This document shows positions 40,891 through 52,142 of a stretch of 64,000 nucleotides of DNA, piece after piece. The position numbers and the translations under genes are program-made. The notes beneath the pieces were generated by a model, which worked only from the letters and a program-made list of their open reading frames with translations, ran no database searches and was not told where the DNA came from. This stretch comes from Batillaria attramentaria (taxonomy: Eukaryota; Mollusca; Gastropoda; Batillariidae). The DNA is taken from positions 970,001-1,034,000 of the forward strand of contig JACVVK020000213.1 in the NCBI GenBank assembly GCA_018292915.2, in the 5' to 3' direction. Positions within the stretch are counted from its first letter, which is position 1. Each line of letters starts with the position of its first letter.

Positions 40891-42235
40891 GTGATACACT
40901 GCCGCTCGCCGGGTGACGCTACGTGTTTGAGGGAGGCGGCCTGCCACCGGCGTACCCTAGGGTGGCGGTCCAAAAGTGGGGTTCCCACATCACCGGAGTG
41001 CTGTCAACTCTGTACCATCGGGCTTCGCTATGCTTACCCTCTGCACTGACTCGAAATCGGCTAGCCGAGACCCGCACCTAGACAAGCACCACTCTCTGGG
41101 GCACAGAGTCTTTCAGTGGAAAGTACCTCTGTGCACGGTGGGAAATGGCGCTCACTGCGCTACCGTGACGGGCCTAAATTGTCTCGGTGCTCTCAAACAC
41201 AAGGTCGCGCACTATGTCATCCTTGACCAGCTTTGAGCCCAGAGGGATCCTCAGTGGCGCAAGTGATGGCAGGCTGTCTTCAGAGTGAAAGTAGGCGTGT
41301 TTCTGAATCAGAGACATACATAACATGTCTCTGTCTGAATTATTACATTCAGTCCTAGAGCACGGGTGTGTATGCTTTTGTAATCGTCTCTTATTCCACC
41401 ACAAGGCAGGTACGTGATCGTCTGCACCGTGCAATAATACTTGCCTGTAGAGTGCAACACCTTGGCCTGTCAGAGTGCAACCCCCTTGCCGTTTACTCAC
41501 ACCGCTCCTGTGCACACTGTGAAATACCACGTTGACCACAAAGTTGTTCAGGACTGTCCGCTTTCCTTGTCACTGGGCATTTTTGTTTTTGCCTTCTTAG
41601 GTATCACTTGTCTCGGCGCAGGTCTGGGCTAGCCGATTTCGGGTCAGTGCAGAGGAGAAGTGTAGTGAAGCCCGATTGTACAGAGCTGGAGTGCTGTAGG
41701 TCTGTCCAGTCGACGATACCAAAGCATCTCAGGCGTGAACGTGTGTGCTTCATTTCTTACGTCCTCCCCTATCTTTTGTCCTTGTGTTTTGCAGCAATGT
41801 ACAAAGTCGATATGGACGTACTGCCCGCTTCAGCTAGCACACACTGGCGAGCACGTGAGCTTGTAGTTTTTGCTAGGCGTTGTTTGGCTTAAAGTCACTT
41901 CTCTTACTGTAATAAGAATGTTGTGTTTGTGTGTGTGTGTGGGGGGGGGGGGAGGGGGATGAGGGAGGCGGCTGTTACGGTGGAGCGTGCAACCAAATGT
42001 GACCCGTTATCACAAAAGGGACCGTAAGTCGAAATTTATGTATATCACTGCAATTTACTGGTTATGCAGTTTAATTTAATATAAGAATGAAAGCTGTACT
42101 ACTAAAGTTGACAGAGATATCAGCAGTTGAAGTTGGCTACTCACAAGGCGGCCATTCTGACCCCCTGCACTTTTCGTCTTTAGCGGCGTTCGGCCTAGCG
42201 CGACTTATGGTCCCTTTCGCGAGAACGGGTCACAA
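40891..42235. other. Non-coding, no gene recognised
   Basis: It contains a relic of the 9455-type MITE arm near 41575-41640. A duplicated stretch GGGATGAGGGAGGCGGCTGTTACGGTGGAGCGTGC-like occurs at 41957-41992 and again at 42281-42316, each next to GT/G runs. The short frames here show no family signature. Confidence 0.4.
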
Positions 42236-42405
42236 ATGTGTGTGTGTGTGTGTGTGTGTGTGAGTGTGAGGGGGGGGGGGGAATGAGGGAAGCGGCTGTT
42301 ACGGTGGAGCGTGCAGCCAAGTGTGTGTGTGTGTGTGTGTGTGCGCGTGCGTGTGTGTGTGTGTGCATGTCACAGTGGTGTGTGTGTGTGTGTGTGTGTG
42401 TTTTG
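42236..42405. repeat. (GT)n cluster
   Basis: GT runs separated by G-runs and unique linkers, including a duplicate of the 41957 block. Confidence 0.85.
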
Positions 42406-42477
42406 GGAGTCTTTCTTTTGCGAGAGCAGCACTAAATAAAAACCGTTTATTCATTTTTTAATTTATTATTCGAAAAT

Positions 42478-42640
42478 AATAGTAGCAGTTCTGGTGGTGT
42501 GGTATTAGTAGTAGCAGTAATTGTAGTAGTAGTAGCAGCAGTTGTAGTTGTAGTAGCAGTAGCAGTAGTAGCAGTAGTAGCAGCAGTAGTAGTAACAGTA
42601 GTATTGACAGCACAAGCAGTAGTAGTAATTAATAGTATTA
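42478..42640. repeat. (AGT/AGC)n imperfect trinucleotide tract
   Basis: Irregular AGT, AGC and TAG triplets, similar in composition to the 3792-3990 tract but degraded. Confidence 0.8.
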
Positions 42641-42851
42641 TTGTTGCTGTTATTTTCGCAGCGGTGTAGGACAGGACTGAATGGGAAAACGGCGAACTAC
42701 CAATGCCCAACAAGGCGTTCATGGAATTTAAAAAAAGACTCAATTGGAGTTGTTGTTCTAGCTTTGTAATTTTTTCAAAAATTAAGTTAATGTACTCTGG
42801 ACGGTCAATGAAGGTAGCGAAGGGCAAGAACTGTTTCACTGAGTAAATTGT

Positions 42852-42853
<2 letters not shown>

Positions 42854-42910
<57 letters not shown>
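42854..42910. repeat. (GA)n microsatellite
   Basis: A pure GA run of about 57 bases. Confidence 0.95.
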
Positions 42911-42912
<2 letters not shown>

Positions 42913-43599
42913 AATGACATTTTTTTTTTCTTTTTGGCATATTACAAGTATACATACAGACATTACACAAACACATATACACGATTTACCTATACTGAAT
43001 ACTTAGACACAAATATACATGGCTTACAAAATAGATTCTACACAAGTTGAAGTATTGTCGGCAGTACGTGAACAATGTAGTGGCACAGCGTAAGTAGAGT
43101 GTTCGGGTCGGCAAACTTGACCAACTGAAGGGGAGACAACACCGGATATAAAAAAAGAAAAAGAAAAACCATTGTTAAGCCCCTTACTCTTACACAGTAC
43201 TACTAGCCCCTTCCTCTTCGCCTGTTACTACCTGTACTTTGTCTCACTCACAATAACAAATTTTTATTTCAGTAAGGCTTTTGGCCCATGACTGAAAGGG
43301 GGGAGGTAGGCAACACAAGAATACAGTATCATACTACATAGATCTCTATACAGTATGCACATGTACATGATATTCACACACAATAGCACAGACCATATAC
43401 TTTACATGAACCCTACAATACTGAACTTTCCGCACATGCCATTGTTTGCACAGAGCTCAACACAGTCACACTTACATAGTAATTATACGAACGAGAGAGA
43501 GAGATATCAGTGAATCCTTTTTCAGCAGTAGAGGTAGTTAACGCGACCGTCAATTATCGTAGGTGTCGTTGCAAATTCTAAATTCTCATGACCCTACTT

Positions 43600-43707
43600 G
43601 AATATATAACACTACGTAAGTGGTGAAAATAAAAAGGAAATTTCGAACATGGTATTTTTTCTGCCAAAACTTCTACCGTTGGAAAATAAAGATTATTGTC
43701 ATTGTCA

Positions 43708-43764
<57 letters not shown>
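43600..43764 (+). mobile_element. Retroposon 3' end with (GTCATT) and (GT)n tail
   Basis: TTCTACCGTTGGAAAATAAAG is followed by ATTATTGTCATTGTCATT and about 50 bases of GT. It matches the 3' end at 38895 (minus strand). Confidence 0.55.
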
Positions 43765-43765
<1 letters not shown>

Positions 43766-43910
43766 ATTTTTTAAATTACCTTTTGTAGTTTAAACTACGA
43801 GAATGTGAGCAAAGGAAGAACAATCTATAAGCTACGGGAATATAAAAAAAAAAATGTAGAAACAAGAGAGAGGGCGGGGGTGGGGGGCGCCCTAAAGATA
43901 CGACGGTGGT

Positions 43911-44105
43911 CTACAGTCCACACAGCTGGTAACGTAGTTTGCTAACCATAGCAACAGACAGTGTACCCTCGGGGTAATCAATGAAACCTAAGCCACTGCC
44001 CTCACTGCCGATGGCGAGAGAGTGATAAGTTACCCAGCGATAACATCTGTGTCGATCTGCCTCAAGCCTCACTCTCGCCCAGTACGTGGTCGGAGTCACG
44101 GTGAC
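43911..44105 (-). CDS. Possible terminal exon, function unknown
   Basis: A 62-residue minus-strand frame ending in TAG at 43911 has mixed, non-repetitive composition (TYWARVRLEADRHRCYRWV, then GSGLGFIDYPEGTLSVAM). It could be a last coding exon with an acceptor just upstream (ACAAAAG near 44112), but no polypyrimidine tract is clear. I recognise no family. It may be a chance frame. Confidence 0.25.
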   Translation of the reverse strand, partial: VTVTPTTYWARVRLEADRHRCYRWVTYHSLAIGSEGSGLGFIDYPEGTLSVAMVSKLRYQLCGL

Positions 44106-44176
44106 ATCTTTTGTCCATGCGCGTAGTACGATGTGACGTTAGACGTAACTTTTCTTTTTAACGCGAGGCCATCTAA

Positions 44177-44528
44177 TGGCCATGTCACACGAGAGGGCAA
44201 AAACACTTGAAAACATTGTTTTCAGATGTTTCGCTGCGAAACAACGTGTTTTGTCGTGTGACATACTTCACAACAATGTTTTCAAAACATGTTTTGATCG
44301 TGTTTTCAGTTTTAGAGCCTGCCCTAAAATCCGAAAACATGTTTTGTGTTTCAACTAACGAAAGCCGCCGTGCGGAGTGTCAAGTGACACCTTCCCGTAT
44401 CCGCTCAGTCAACATGACCGTAGCGGGACCCTCTCTCTCTCTCGCCTTAGACGCGCGCTTGCTTGTTTTCACGTGTCATGTATTGTTTCGGAAAGCATGT
44501 TTCGGGCGTTTTCAGTGTGACATCGCCT
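44177..44528. mobile_element. Harbinger-like MITE, TAA target duplication
   Basis: The ends are TGGCCATGTCACAC and GTGTGACATCGCCT (two mismatches), flanked by TAA at 44174-44176 and 44529-44531. The interior is built from repeats and inverted repeats of AAAACATTGTTTTCA-like words. No ORF. Confidence 0.65.
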
Positions 44529-44531
44529 TAA

Positions 44532-46085
44532 ACCATCTTATGACGTCACGATAAAATAACTGTATCCACGACTTCGCGATAAAAATAATAATAAAACTGA
44601 ACAAAAAACAGTTCAACAATTTATTGACCTATCGGGTCGCTTCGCCATTTAAATTTACAAACCTGCGTCCACGCGGGCGGGCTGTTGCCACCACCACTCA
44701 CAGTAGAGTTTGATATGCTCTTTCATCTTTCCTGTCTTCTTCCTGCTCTCTTTTTCTTTTTATTTTTCTTTCTCTTTTTATGTCTTTACATTTCAGTCCA
44801 GTCAGTTTTTCCACGCCAATTTCTCCGCCAGGCATTTTGTAAACTGGTTTAGATGAGCACATAATTATATAAGTTTTACTTCTTGTGCTCTTTTCAACGT
44901 AATACGGTTTACTGTTTGACGGTGAATTTAGTGAATAAAAAATGTTTAAATGATAAAAAATCAAAACCAACAAAAAACACAGAAAACCACAGAAAAAAAA
45001 AAAAAACCCAAACAAGAAACAACGGTGACCCCCCCCCCCCCACCCCCAGACGAACATACATTTGTCCAGAGCGCTCACAAATGTCTAGCCATGAAGATCT
45101 ACTTAGGTATAAATGTATACTTGTAGAAAAGGAAACGGTAATGACTGCGAAGTGGTTACAAGTTAAGCAAATAAAAGCGACACATAAAAGGGACAGAAAC
45201 CACTTAACTTTCACAAAGGACGGCACAGGTCAACGTTTCGGCTTTCGCCTTCTTCAGGACATAAACAAATGGGACATAACTTCAACAAACAAACAAAAGA
45301 TAACTCTGCGGACGTACTGACATACACGGCGCGGGAAAAAAACAACAACAACAACAACAAAATAGTAAAAATATCACAACACCCATCCTTTGGTGACAAA
45401 AGACCATGGACTGTGTGTGGAAAAAAAATGTGGGGCAGAAAAGAACAAAAACGAATAGTGAAAATTAGCAATCACAACAACAAATATCACATATCAATCT
45501 TCATATTAATCTTCACGTAAAAAAAAGTTTACCGAAGGTCGTCAAACAGGGATCGACTAAAAGTTACTTTCTTCAGAAACATTTTGCACAGAACGTTAAA
45601 TACAGGAGACAAAAAAAGACAACTTATTAGTTTCACAACGAAGTGTCAGCCTAAAGGCATTTTGTACAACCATGTACATTTTTTAATCCAAACAAAAATG
45701 AAAATAACCGTGACAATCCCACATACGAAAATCTATATGCATGAAACACCAAAGCACAGCTACTAAAATCAAAAGAAAGAATAATAAAAACAAATTAAAC
45801 GCTTTGCTTTCCCGACAGCCTACGGAGTTAGTAAAGTAAAGAGTAAAATAAAGAGTACAGAATAAAGACTATGGAATACTTCACTACAGCGATAAGACGC
45901 CCAAACATCATTAAATTAAGTAACCTGTTTGCGAGCAAAATAAACGCCGGTAAATTAATTTGGTTCATCTAATTAAGGTAATTATGAAAAGTTTCCAAAT
46001 GCACACAGACGGACCATGAGTTGGGTGCTCAACTTATTTATGTTTACTATCTTGTATATTGTTGTATGCATGTGCATGTAGTTTC
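44532..46085. other. AT-rich intergenic sequence, no gene recognised
   Basis: A-rich and CAA-rich stretches (44990-45015, 45340-45362), with no frame carrying splice signals and a family signature. Confidence 0.4.
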
Positions 46086-46089
46086 CTTT

Positions 46090-46320
46090 AAACGCGTGTT
46101 GTTTTGATTGCTGAATGTAGTTCTCTTTATTTAAATTCGTGGTTGGTTTGTTTGTTTGTTTTGGTTGTTGTTACATGTAGTTCTCTTTATTTGAATTCAT
46201 GGTTTGTTTGTTTGCTTTGGTTCTTGTTACATGTAGCTCTCAATATTTAAATTCATGGTTTGTTCGTTTGTTTGCTTTGGTTGTTGCTACATGCAGTTCT
46301 CTTTATTTAACTTCTTGATA
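46090..46320 (+). repeat. About four tandem copies of a roughly 62-bp unit
   Basis: Units contain TACATGTAGTTCTCTTTATTTRAATTC, ATGGTTTGTTTGTTTG and TTTGGTTGTTG. They are 85-95 percent alike by eye. Confidence 0.8.
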
Positions 46321-46549
46321 TGTTGCATGTAGATTGTTACTTTTCAGTTCTAAGTTCGTGTGATATGTAGTTCGTGAGTGTGTCAAGTGAGTTGATGTTA
46401 TCTGTGTAATTCAACTGATTCATGTACCCGTATCGGGGTCAGGAATAAACCAACTTGACTTGACTTGATAAGACTGTGAGCATGGTTCGATACAATCATA
46501 CAGCTGATCTCTGCGTTACAACGGACTGTCTCCGCATGGTAACCTTTCT

Positions 46550-46821
46550 GGGCCCGTATGTATACTCGAGGTTAATTGAACCCACGGCTACGGGCCTAAC
46601 CCATACTAGGACAAAAGAACCCCAAAACAAAATTAAATAAAAAGGGAAGCGAGAAAGAAAGACAAAAATCATTCTATAACGGTATAGACACCTTGCTGGC
46701 ATGGACCAGCTTCCTCATTTAAAACAAAAAACAGAAAATTAAACCCTATAGCTAGTTTAGTTCGAGGTTAGACTCTAACCCGCGGCTAAACTCCCTAACC
46801 CCGACTTTTACATGCGGGCCC
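46550..46821. mobile_element. MITE with GGGCCCGTATGTA termini, copy 1
   Basis: It begins GGGCCCGTATGTATACTCGA and ends with the inverse, TACATGCGGGCCC. The subterminal CGAGGTTA / TAACCCC... motifs are also inverted. It is homologous, in reverse orientation, to 58798-59079. No ORF. Confidence 0.8.
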
Positions 46822-46983
46822 AGATAATTAACAAACCAAGACCTTTTTCTTAGCTTAGCAGAATCACACAGCAAAAAAAAAAATAAATAAATAAAATAAA
46901 ATAAATAAAAAAAATGGAGAAACATGTGTTCACCAGTAAACCGTTCTCTCTTCTGCATCGAATACTTCATCTCGTGCGCGCGC

Positions 46984-46987
<4 letters not shown>

Positions 46988-47032
<45 letters not shown>
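46988..47032. repeat. (CA)n microsatellite
   Basis: A CA run of about 45 bases after a CG run. Confidence 0.95.
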
Positions 47033-47034
<2 letters not shown>

Positions 47035-47458
47035 GAAAAGGCCCTCATGTCAAGAAATCATACCTCGGCAGTAACCGTTAACTCTCCCCATGCTAAGATT
47101 TTCCCCAGTAGCATATTAAAAGAAGGTTGCCTCCCTTCGACTGGTAGAAACCCGTTTCGCTAGCGCTCTATTTAATTCCGCACATTATGATGTGATGTCA
47201 TGACTGAGATCAAAAATAGAAAGCTGGCGATCGAATAAACCGGACGTCTGCAGCCAAGCGTTGTGAACGTGAGGGAGGGCCCCCAATGGGGACCTCGGCA
47301 TGGAGAGAGTTAATGTTGCATGTCATATTGTGGTGGTGTGGCGACGCCGCTATGCCCAATTTTTCCAATCAAAAACATTTTTCCACAAAGGAGTTTACAA
47401 ATATCTTTCAAACCATACCCGAACACGAATAGGAAACATCTGAGGAAGACCTCTTTCC

Positions 47459-47489
<31 letters not shown>

Positions 47490-47640
47490 CAAAACAAAAC
47501 AAAAACCAAAAAAAACCCCGAAAAATTGCTTTTAAAAAAAATCGCCCGGTTGGCAAGGGTTGTGCACAAACACAGTGCCTGATTCACGGGGGAATTTCAC
47601 GGCGCGCGGTCAAGGTCGGCAATGTGTTAAAAACAAACCC

Positions 47641-50569
47641 TCACGCACCAGGCGGTTTTCCAGTTTGAAAATAGGTCATGTTTTGCTTGCAGTTCAGACA
47701 CTGGCCTGGCAGCGGCTTGCTTTTCTTCACAATGCGCGTTACGGCGTTCTCTCCCTCGGTCCTCTCGGAGGTCAAGGAAGCACAGAAAACGCTACCGCAG
47801 CCCCACCCACTGGGCTTCATCCCTATATCCTGCACCAGCTGTCTGTTACAGAAACTGTGCGAATGACCCCACGATTCCAGATTCCCCTTTTTTGTCGTCA
47901 TATGTAAAGCGATGACGGTGGGGCTGATGTCAATGACTGTGACGTTGAGCGTGCGAGCGGCCGAGACGAGAATCATGGCCACGCCTAGTCTTCCAGGCAC
48001 GATGTCTGGAATTCGGTTCCAGGGAAAGAGGCGGTTGGTGAAGAAGGCATCCGAGGAACCGTCTGTGACACCTTTGGCGTCTTTCCGTGTCTCCACTATC
48101 TCCTGTAGGCTGTGTACGTCAGACCTGCAGGAACGTTGTAGAAATGTCCACACACGTGTACAAGAGGTGCAGAACCCAAATATATTTGCCGATTATTATG
48201 GTGTTACTTTCACTTCGGGAATGGTAAATAGGGAGATGGACTCTTAATGCTCGGGTCGTGAGTTCGAGGTTCGGCTGGGGCCAAATGTTTGTGCGTTTTT
48301 GTTTTTTTCCGTTGCCCCGTCTTTGATATCACCGTTACGCGGTGGAAAAGGACGTTAAATTTCCAAACACCCATCTCTCCCCCCCCCAATCCCCAACCAA
48401 CGTACCACCGCACCAACAAATTGGAACGTACCAACGTACTAGCCAACCAACCAACCAACCAAACACAAAAACAAAGAGGACGACTGCACATGATACGGAA
48501 CACAGGCTAACCCCAGTCACGTGGCTAAGAGGTCGAGGCAAGAGCTATCATTGGCTTGGTTCCCGAGTTAAACACAGACAAAGCCCCCCCTCCCCCCCCC
48601 AAAAAAAAAAATAAATAAAATAAAATAAAAATAAATAAATAAATAAATAAAGAAAGAAAGAAAGAAAAGAAAAGAAAAAGAAAAAAAAAGGGAAAAAAAA
48701 AGAAGAAGCGGCCTATACATGACAAAAGAAAGACAAAAACATTAGGTAGATCTCCATGGTAGATATTACATCACGTACACCTGACACCCTATGATATCCA
48801 ATATTTTTCTAATAATAGAATTATAAGATATGCTGAACGTATCAAAGGAAACAAACCTGTTGACAAAATCCACGTTGAAGCGCCGCAGGATGACCAGCAT
48901 GGGTTTATCGTGCACCATAGGGTCACGTGATAACACCTTCATGGTCTCGTGCAGTCCCGCACCGAAGAGCAGGTCGCCATTGCTGAAGCCGTAGAAGAGA
49001 GAATCCGGGTACTTTGCCATGGCAACTTGGAACATGTCGCGTAAGATGGGGACACCACCGCAAGCGGTTGTTGGTGGGGTAAGCGTTTCCCAGCCAAATG
49101 TCTGAGCTCTCTTTCGTTCGCTCTCCTGTTGAAATAATAATAATAATAATAGATGTCTCAATCAACGCTGTTGATTTAATATTCCCACAAACACCGGTCC
49201 CCGTAGTGTAGTGGTTAGCACTTCGGACCATGGACCGGGAGACCCAGGTTCGAGTCCCAACCGAGGCAAGCGGCATTTTTCCTACCTAGGTCGGCTCCTA
49301 CCCAGAGCGGGTGTGCTATGGACCCAATGGGGAGGCTGTTGCCACACAGCCGAGATTCACCCACCTCACGGGTGCGACACTGGCGGTGCTTCCCTTGGTA
49401 TGGCACGTCTTATGATGTGGATTATTACCGCAGTGCCATAGTTTCCGGGCCTGGTTAACGCCGGGGGTATTTATGACAGGAAGCGTGGAATGCGGCTGTG
49501 TCCCGCAGTCCCAAACCACACGGACCTCCATATCATCTTACCATCATTCTCATCTCCATCATCATGCATAATAAAAAATATTGCCTCAGCTTCCAAGCCT
49601 TCCGTGGATTCCACCCATGACCTGGGAGGAACACCACTGGACTTGGCAAAGAGTTGGGGCAGCAAAAAAGAAAAAAAAAAAGGAATATTCGCTGATTCAA
49701 TGCCGTTGCAACCTCGGCTTTTATTTGCCAGTAAAACAACTTGAGCATGTCATTTATGGCCTCTAGATCGATAGATGCATCGCGGATTATACCATAGCAA
49801 GCCATAATTATACGACAACGACCGTTTTAACTGGGCTCCGTGGAGCGCCACAGCGACTGTGCACATAATTCTGTGACACAGATGTGATTCGGAGGGTTTC
49901 CACGGCGGTGGCGTCATCAAAGCTATGGCTACTCAAAATCTCATCAGCTGTGACTGAGTTTCACAGAAGTTTCTGGCCATTCTGACTGGTGTGGATATCC
50001 TACGTCTATGCAAAGATGGTGGCCACAACTTCTGTAAAACCATCGTGCAGATTCAAAGATTCAGTGGTAGATATGACCGTAAATAATTGAGTTTCGGCCC
50101 GAATACACGGTGTCACGTACGAGAAGGAACAATTCTTTGCCCCGAGTGGGACTCGAACCCGACCTCTCGCACTGGTAACGAAGTCTCTTAACCACTAGAC
50201 CATCAACCGCGAAGAAGAAGAAGTCGAAGAAGAACTCACCTGTTCAGAGTACAAGAGAGGCAATATGTCAGGCTTCCACACACGCCACATACGAAAAGAG
50301 TTGTCGTAGATCCTCCGCTTGTCAGGCAAATCTATCCATGTGCTGAACAGAACCAAAATAGACTTCTTCTTCGCCTCGGCAGGAGTTTTCTTTGCTGGCG
50401 GACTGTAACCTGCGTGGAGCTGTTGCACCAGGGAGGCCACGGATCGCCACACGCGCTCAGTCTTGGTTTTCTTCACATAGTAATCAAATCGCAGCTTATA
50501 GCCGACGTAAAGACCCACACACAATAGCAACCCCAGGAACACAATGTATGTGTGTCCTCCCGGAATCAT
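47641..50569 (-). CDS. Type II membrane protein, putative Golgi glycosyltransferase-like
   Basis: Three minus-strand exons join in phase: 50569-50240 (donor CAG|GTGAGT), 49125-48857 (acceptor CAACAG, donor CAACAG|GTTTGT) and 48124-47641 (acceptor CTGCAG, stop TGA at 47641). They give 360 residues. Residues 7-24 form an uncleaved membrane anchor with a short cytoplasmic tail, as in Golgi transferases. The lumenal part has ILVLFSTWIDLPDKR (71-85), PLLYSEQ, GVPILRDMF, and LFYGFSNGDLLFG (153-165). In the last, NGD could serve as the metal-binding DxD analogue. TDGSSDAFFTNRLF (220-233), IPDIVPGRLG, and VIDISPTVIALH (263-274) follow. This order resembles a family of GT-A-fold nucleotide-sugar transferases in which the GRxG block is followed by WDNW; here that block reads VAMI, so an expected acidic residue is absent. 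Assignment is by motif memory, and the donor and acceptor are unknown. Confidence 0.75.
48230..48376 (+). mobile_element. SINE family 1, head damaged
   Basis: It retains GGACTCTTAATGCTCGGGTCG, a mutated box B region, TTGTGCG and GTTGCCCCGTCTTTGATATCACCG. It ends GGACGTTAAATTTCC. It lies in the last intron of the glycosyltransferase-like gene. Confidence 0.78.
48588..48705. repeat. A-rich / (AAAT)n / (GAAA)n low-complexity tract
   Basis: A C-run, then AAATAAAT and GAAAGAAA repeats, in the same intron. Confidence 0.85.
49195..49690 (+). mobile_element. SINE family 3 (tRNA-derived, long body)
   Basis: A tRNA-like head (box A TAGTGTAGTGG at 49204-49214; box B GGTTCGAGTCC at 49247-49257) is followed by a roughly 400-bp body. 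It includes CCACCTCACGGGTGCGACAC and TGGTTAACGCCGGGGGTATTT. The 3' end is GACTTGGCAAAGAGTTGGGGC with an A-rich tail. It is the only copy seen here, lying in intron 1 of the glycosyltransferase-like gene. Confidence 0.75.
50090..50212 (-). mobile_element. SINE family 2, head only
   Basis: On the minus strand: a tRNA-like head (GTGGTTAAGAGACTTCGTTACC, box B GGGTTCGAGTCC) and the first part of the body. The rest is missing. It lies 30 bases inside intron 1 of the glycosyltransferase-like gene. Confidence 0.8.
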
Positions 50570-50734
50570 GATGGTTGCCGAGGATTATCAACTGGTTGTG
50601 TTGTGGAGTTTTTGACCTGCAAGAAACCAATAACAAAAGAAGGGCTATTTAAACTCTCATATTTCAAGAGTACAATCTGTACTGTACTCTTATGTTATTA
50701 CTGTATCTTAGTTGTGTGTGTGTGTGTGTGCGTG

Positions 50735-50800
50735 CGTGTATAATAATAATAATGGTTTATTCAGTTTTTGCAGGCTATTTGGCCGATAAGAACACGATAA
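50735..50800 (-). mobile_element. LINE/SINE 3' end with (ATT)n tail
   Basis: The reverse complement reads GGCCAAATAGCCTGCAAAAACTGAATAAACC then (ATT)n. The same 3' end occurs at 62457-62513. Confidence 0.6.
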
Positions 50801-51970
50801 AAGCTGTGGTAGAGGTGATTATTATCCATTACCGGCTTTTTCCCCTTTGATCTCTCCCGTTGTGTAAGTGCGGGAATCTCACTAGTGAAAATAACTCAAG
50901 TAACATCACATGACAGCCATTTATATATGTTCCCTGCCAAGGTTTTATCTGTACAGATAGAAAGAACACAACAGAAGAAGTTATTACTACGCCTGTTGCG
51001 CGGCACCCCGGTCGATCTTCTTGTGTCAACACGGCCGGCAAAAACGAAACCCGTTTACGGCTCGGTATCGGCGTTTCTAATTTCATTAACTAGTTGTTCA
51101 AGTAAAAAAAATGAGGGATACCCGAGATACCTAACAAGCACTGCTTACTCAAATCATGGACAGTTTCAACGAACACTAACCAAAATCCGTTCTAAAAAAT
51201 GTTGACGCGAAGCTGGCCTATCCCGGGCACCGGCCTAATTCGCCGACTTGACTGGCCGTGGCAAGCTAGGCGCAAATAACCTGCTGAAGTTCAAAACGAC
51301 ATGAGACTTTACATAAAAAGCACTGCGTACTAAAATCAAAGCCAGTTTCAACACTTTCCAACCAAAAGCCTGTGACATAAAGCAGAATCGAGTCTAGTCA
51401 TTGACTGCAATCGTCTGCTATCCGCTGTGAAGGCATGCGTATTCCTTGTCAGTCAAGATCTCCGATTCAACCGAAGCTCCTTGAATCGTTCGAATCATGC
51501 AGGCAGTTATAATATGTAGCTGTTGGTGGCAGGACGCTGTAATCGTTGTACATGCACTTAAAATATTAGCAGCAGCACTCACGAATTCCGCGAGGAAGCG
51601 AGGTGGGAAGATGCAAGACCCGGCGGCTAGACCACTGACGCTGGAACGCTCTCACAACGCAAACAGAGCTGTCCATTTTTTGGTTTCGCATTGACTTTGT
51701 ACCTTTTTATGCGCTTTACAGTGTTACCAGGTTTGTGTCAAAAAAAAAAAACACAAACAAACAAGATTTCAGCTTCTAGTCGGGTAAGCGCTCACAATGC
51801 ACCAGACATTAGAGAAAAAAAGGATGATAAAGCCATTACACCACAAGACTTGGTTGAATACCGTGACCATGACACGTCACAGAGCAAATAATCGTCGGTA
51901 TTCAACAAAGTTATATGGTGTAACAGCTAATTCTCACACTTTTCAAAGCAGTTTCTTTCTCACACACACG
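50801..51970. other. Non-coding upstream region of the glycosyltransferase-like gene
   Basis: No exon is recognised. A CG-containing stretch at 51570-51660 could be promoter-proximal, but there is no TATA element to anchor it. Confidence 0.35.
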
Positions 51971-52142
51971 GAAGAGCCGGAGTGGCCGAATGGTAGAGCG
52001 TTGGACTTTCGATGCTCGGGGTCATGAGTTCGAATCCCGGCTGGGGCCAAATATTTGTGCTGGCCTTTATCTCGTTGCCCCGTCTTTGATATCACCCTTA
52101 TGTGGTGGAAAAGGACGTTAAACTCTCAAACACCCACACCCA
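51971..52142 (+). mobile_element. SINE family 1, best-preserved head
   Basis: Box A TGGCCGAATGG at 51983-51993 and box B GAGTTCGAATC at 52026-52036. The body is complete and the tail GGACGTTAAACTCTC is followed by CACCCACACCCACA. Confidence 0.92.

Noticed and set aside
51983..52050. Apparent tRNA gene with good A and B boxes
   Set aside because: It continues into a conserved SINE body and recurs at a dozen sites with target duplications. The tRNA cloverleaf is degraded, so it is a SINE head, not a tRNA gene. The same applies to 8835, 49195 and 63320.
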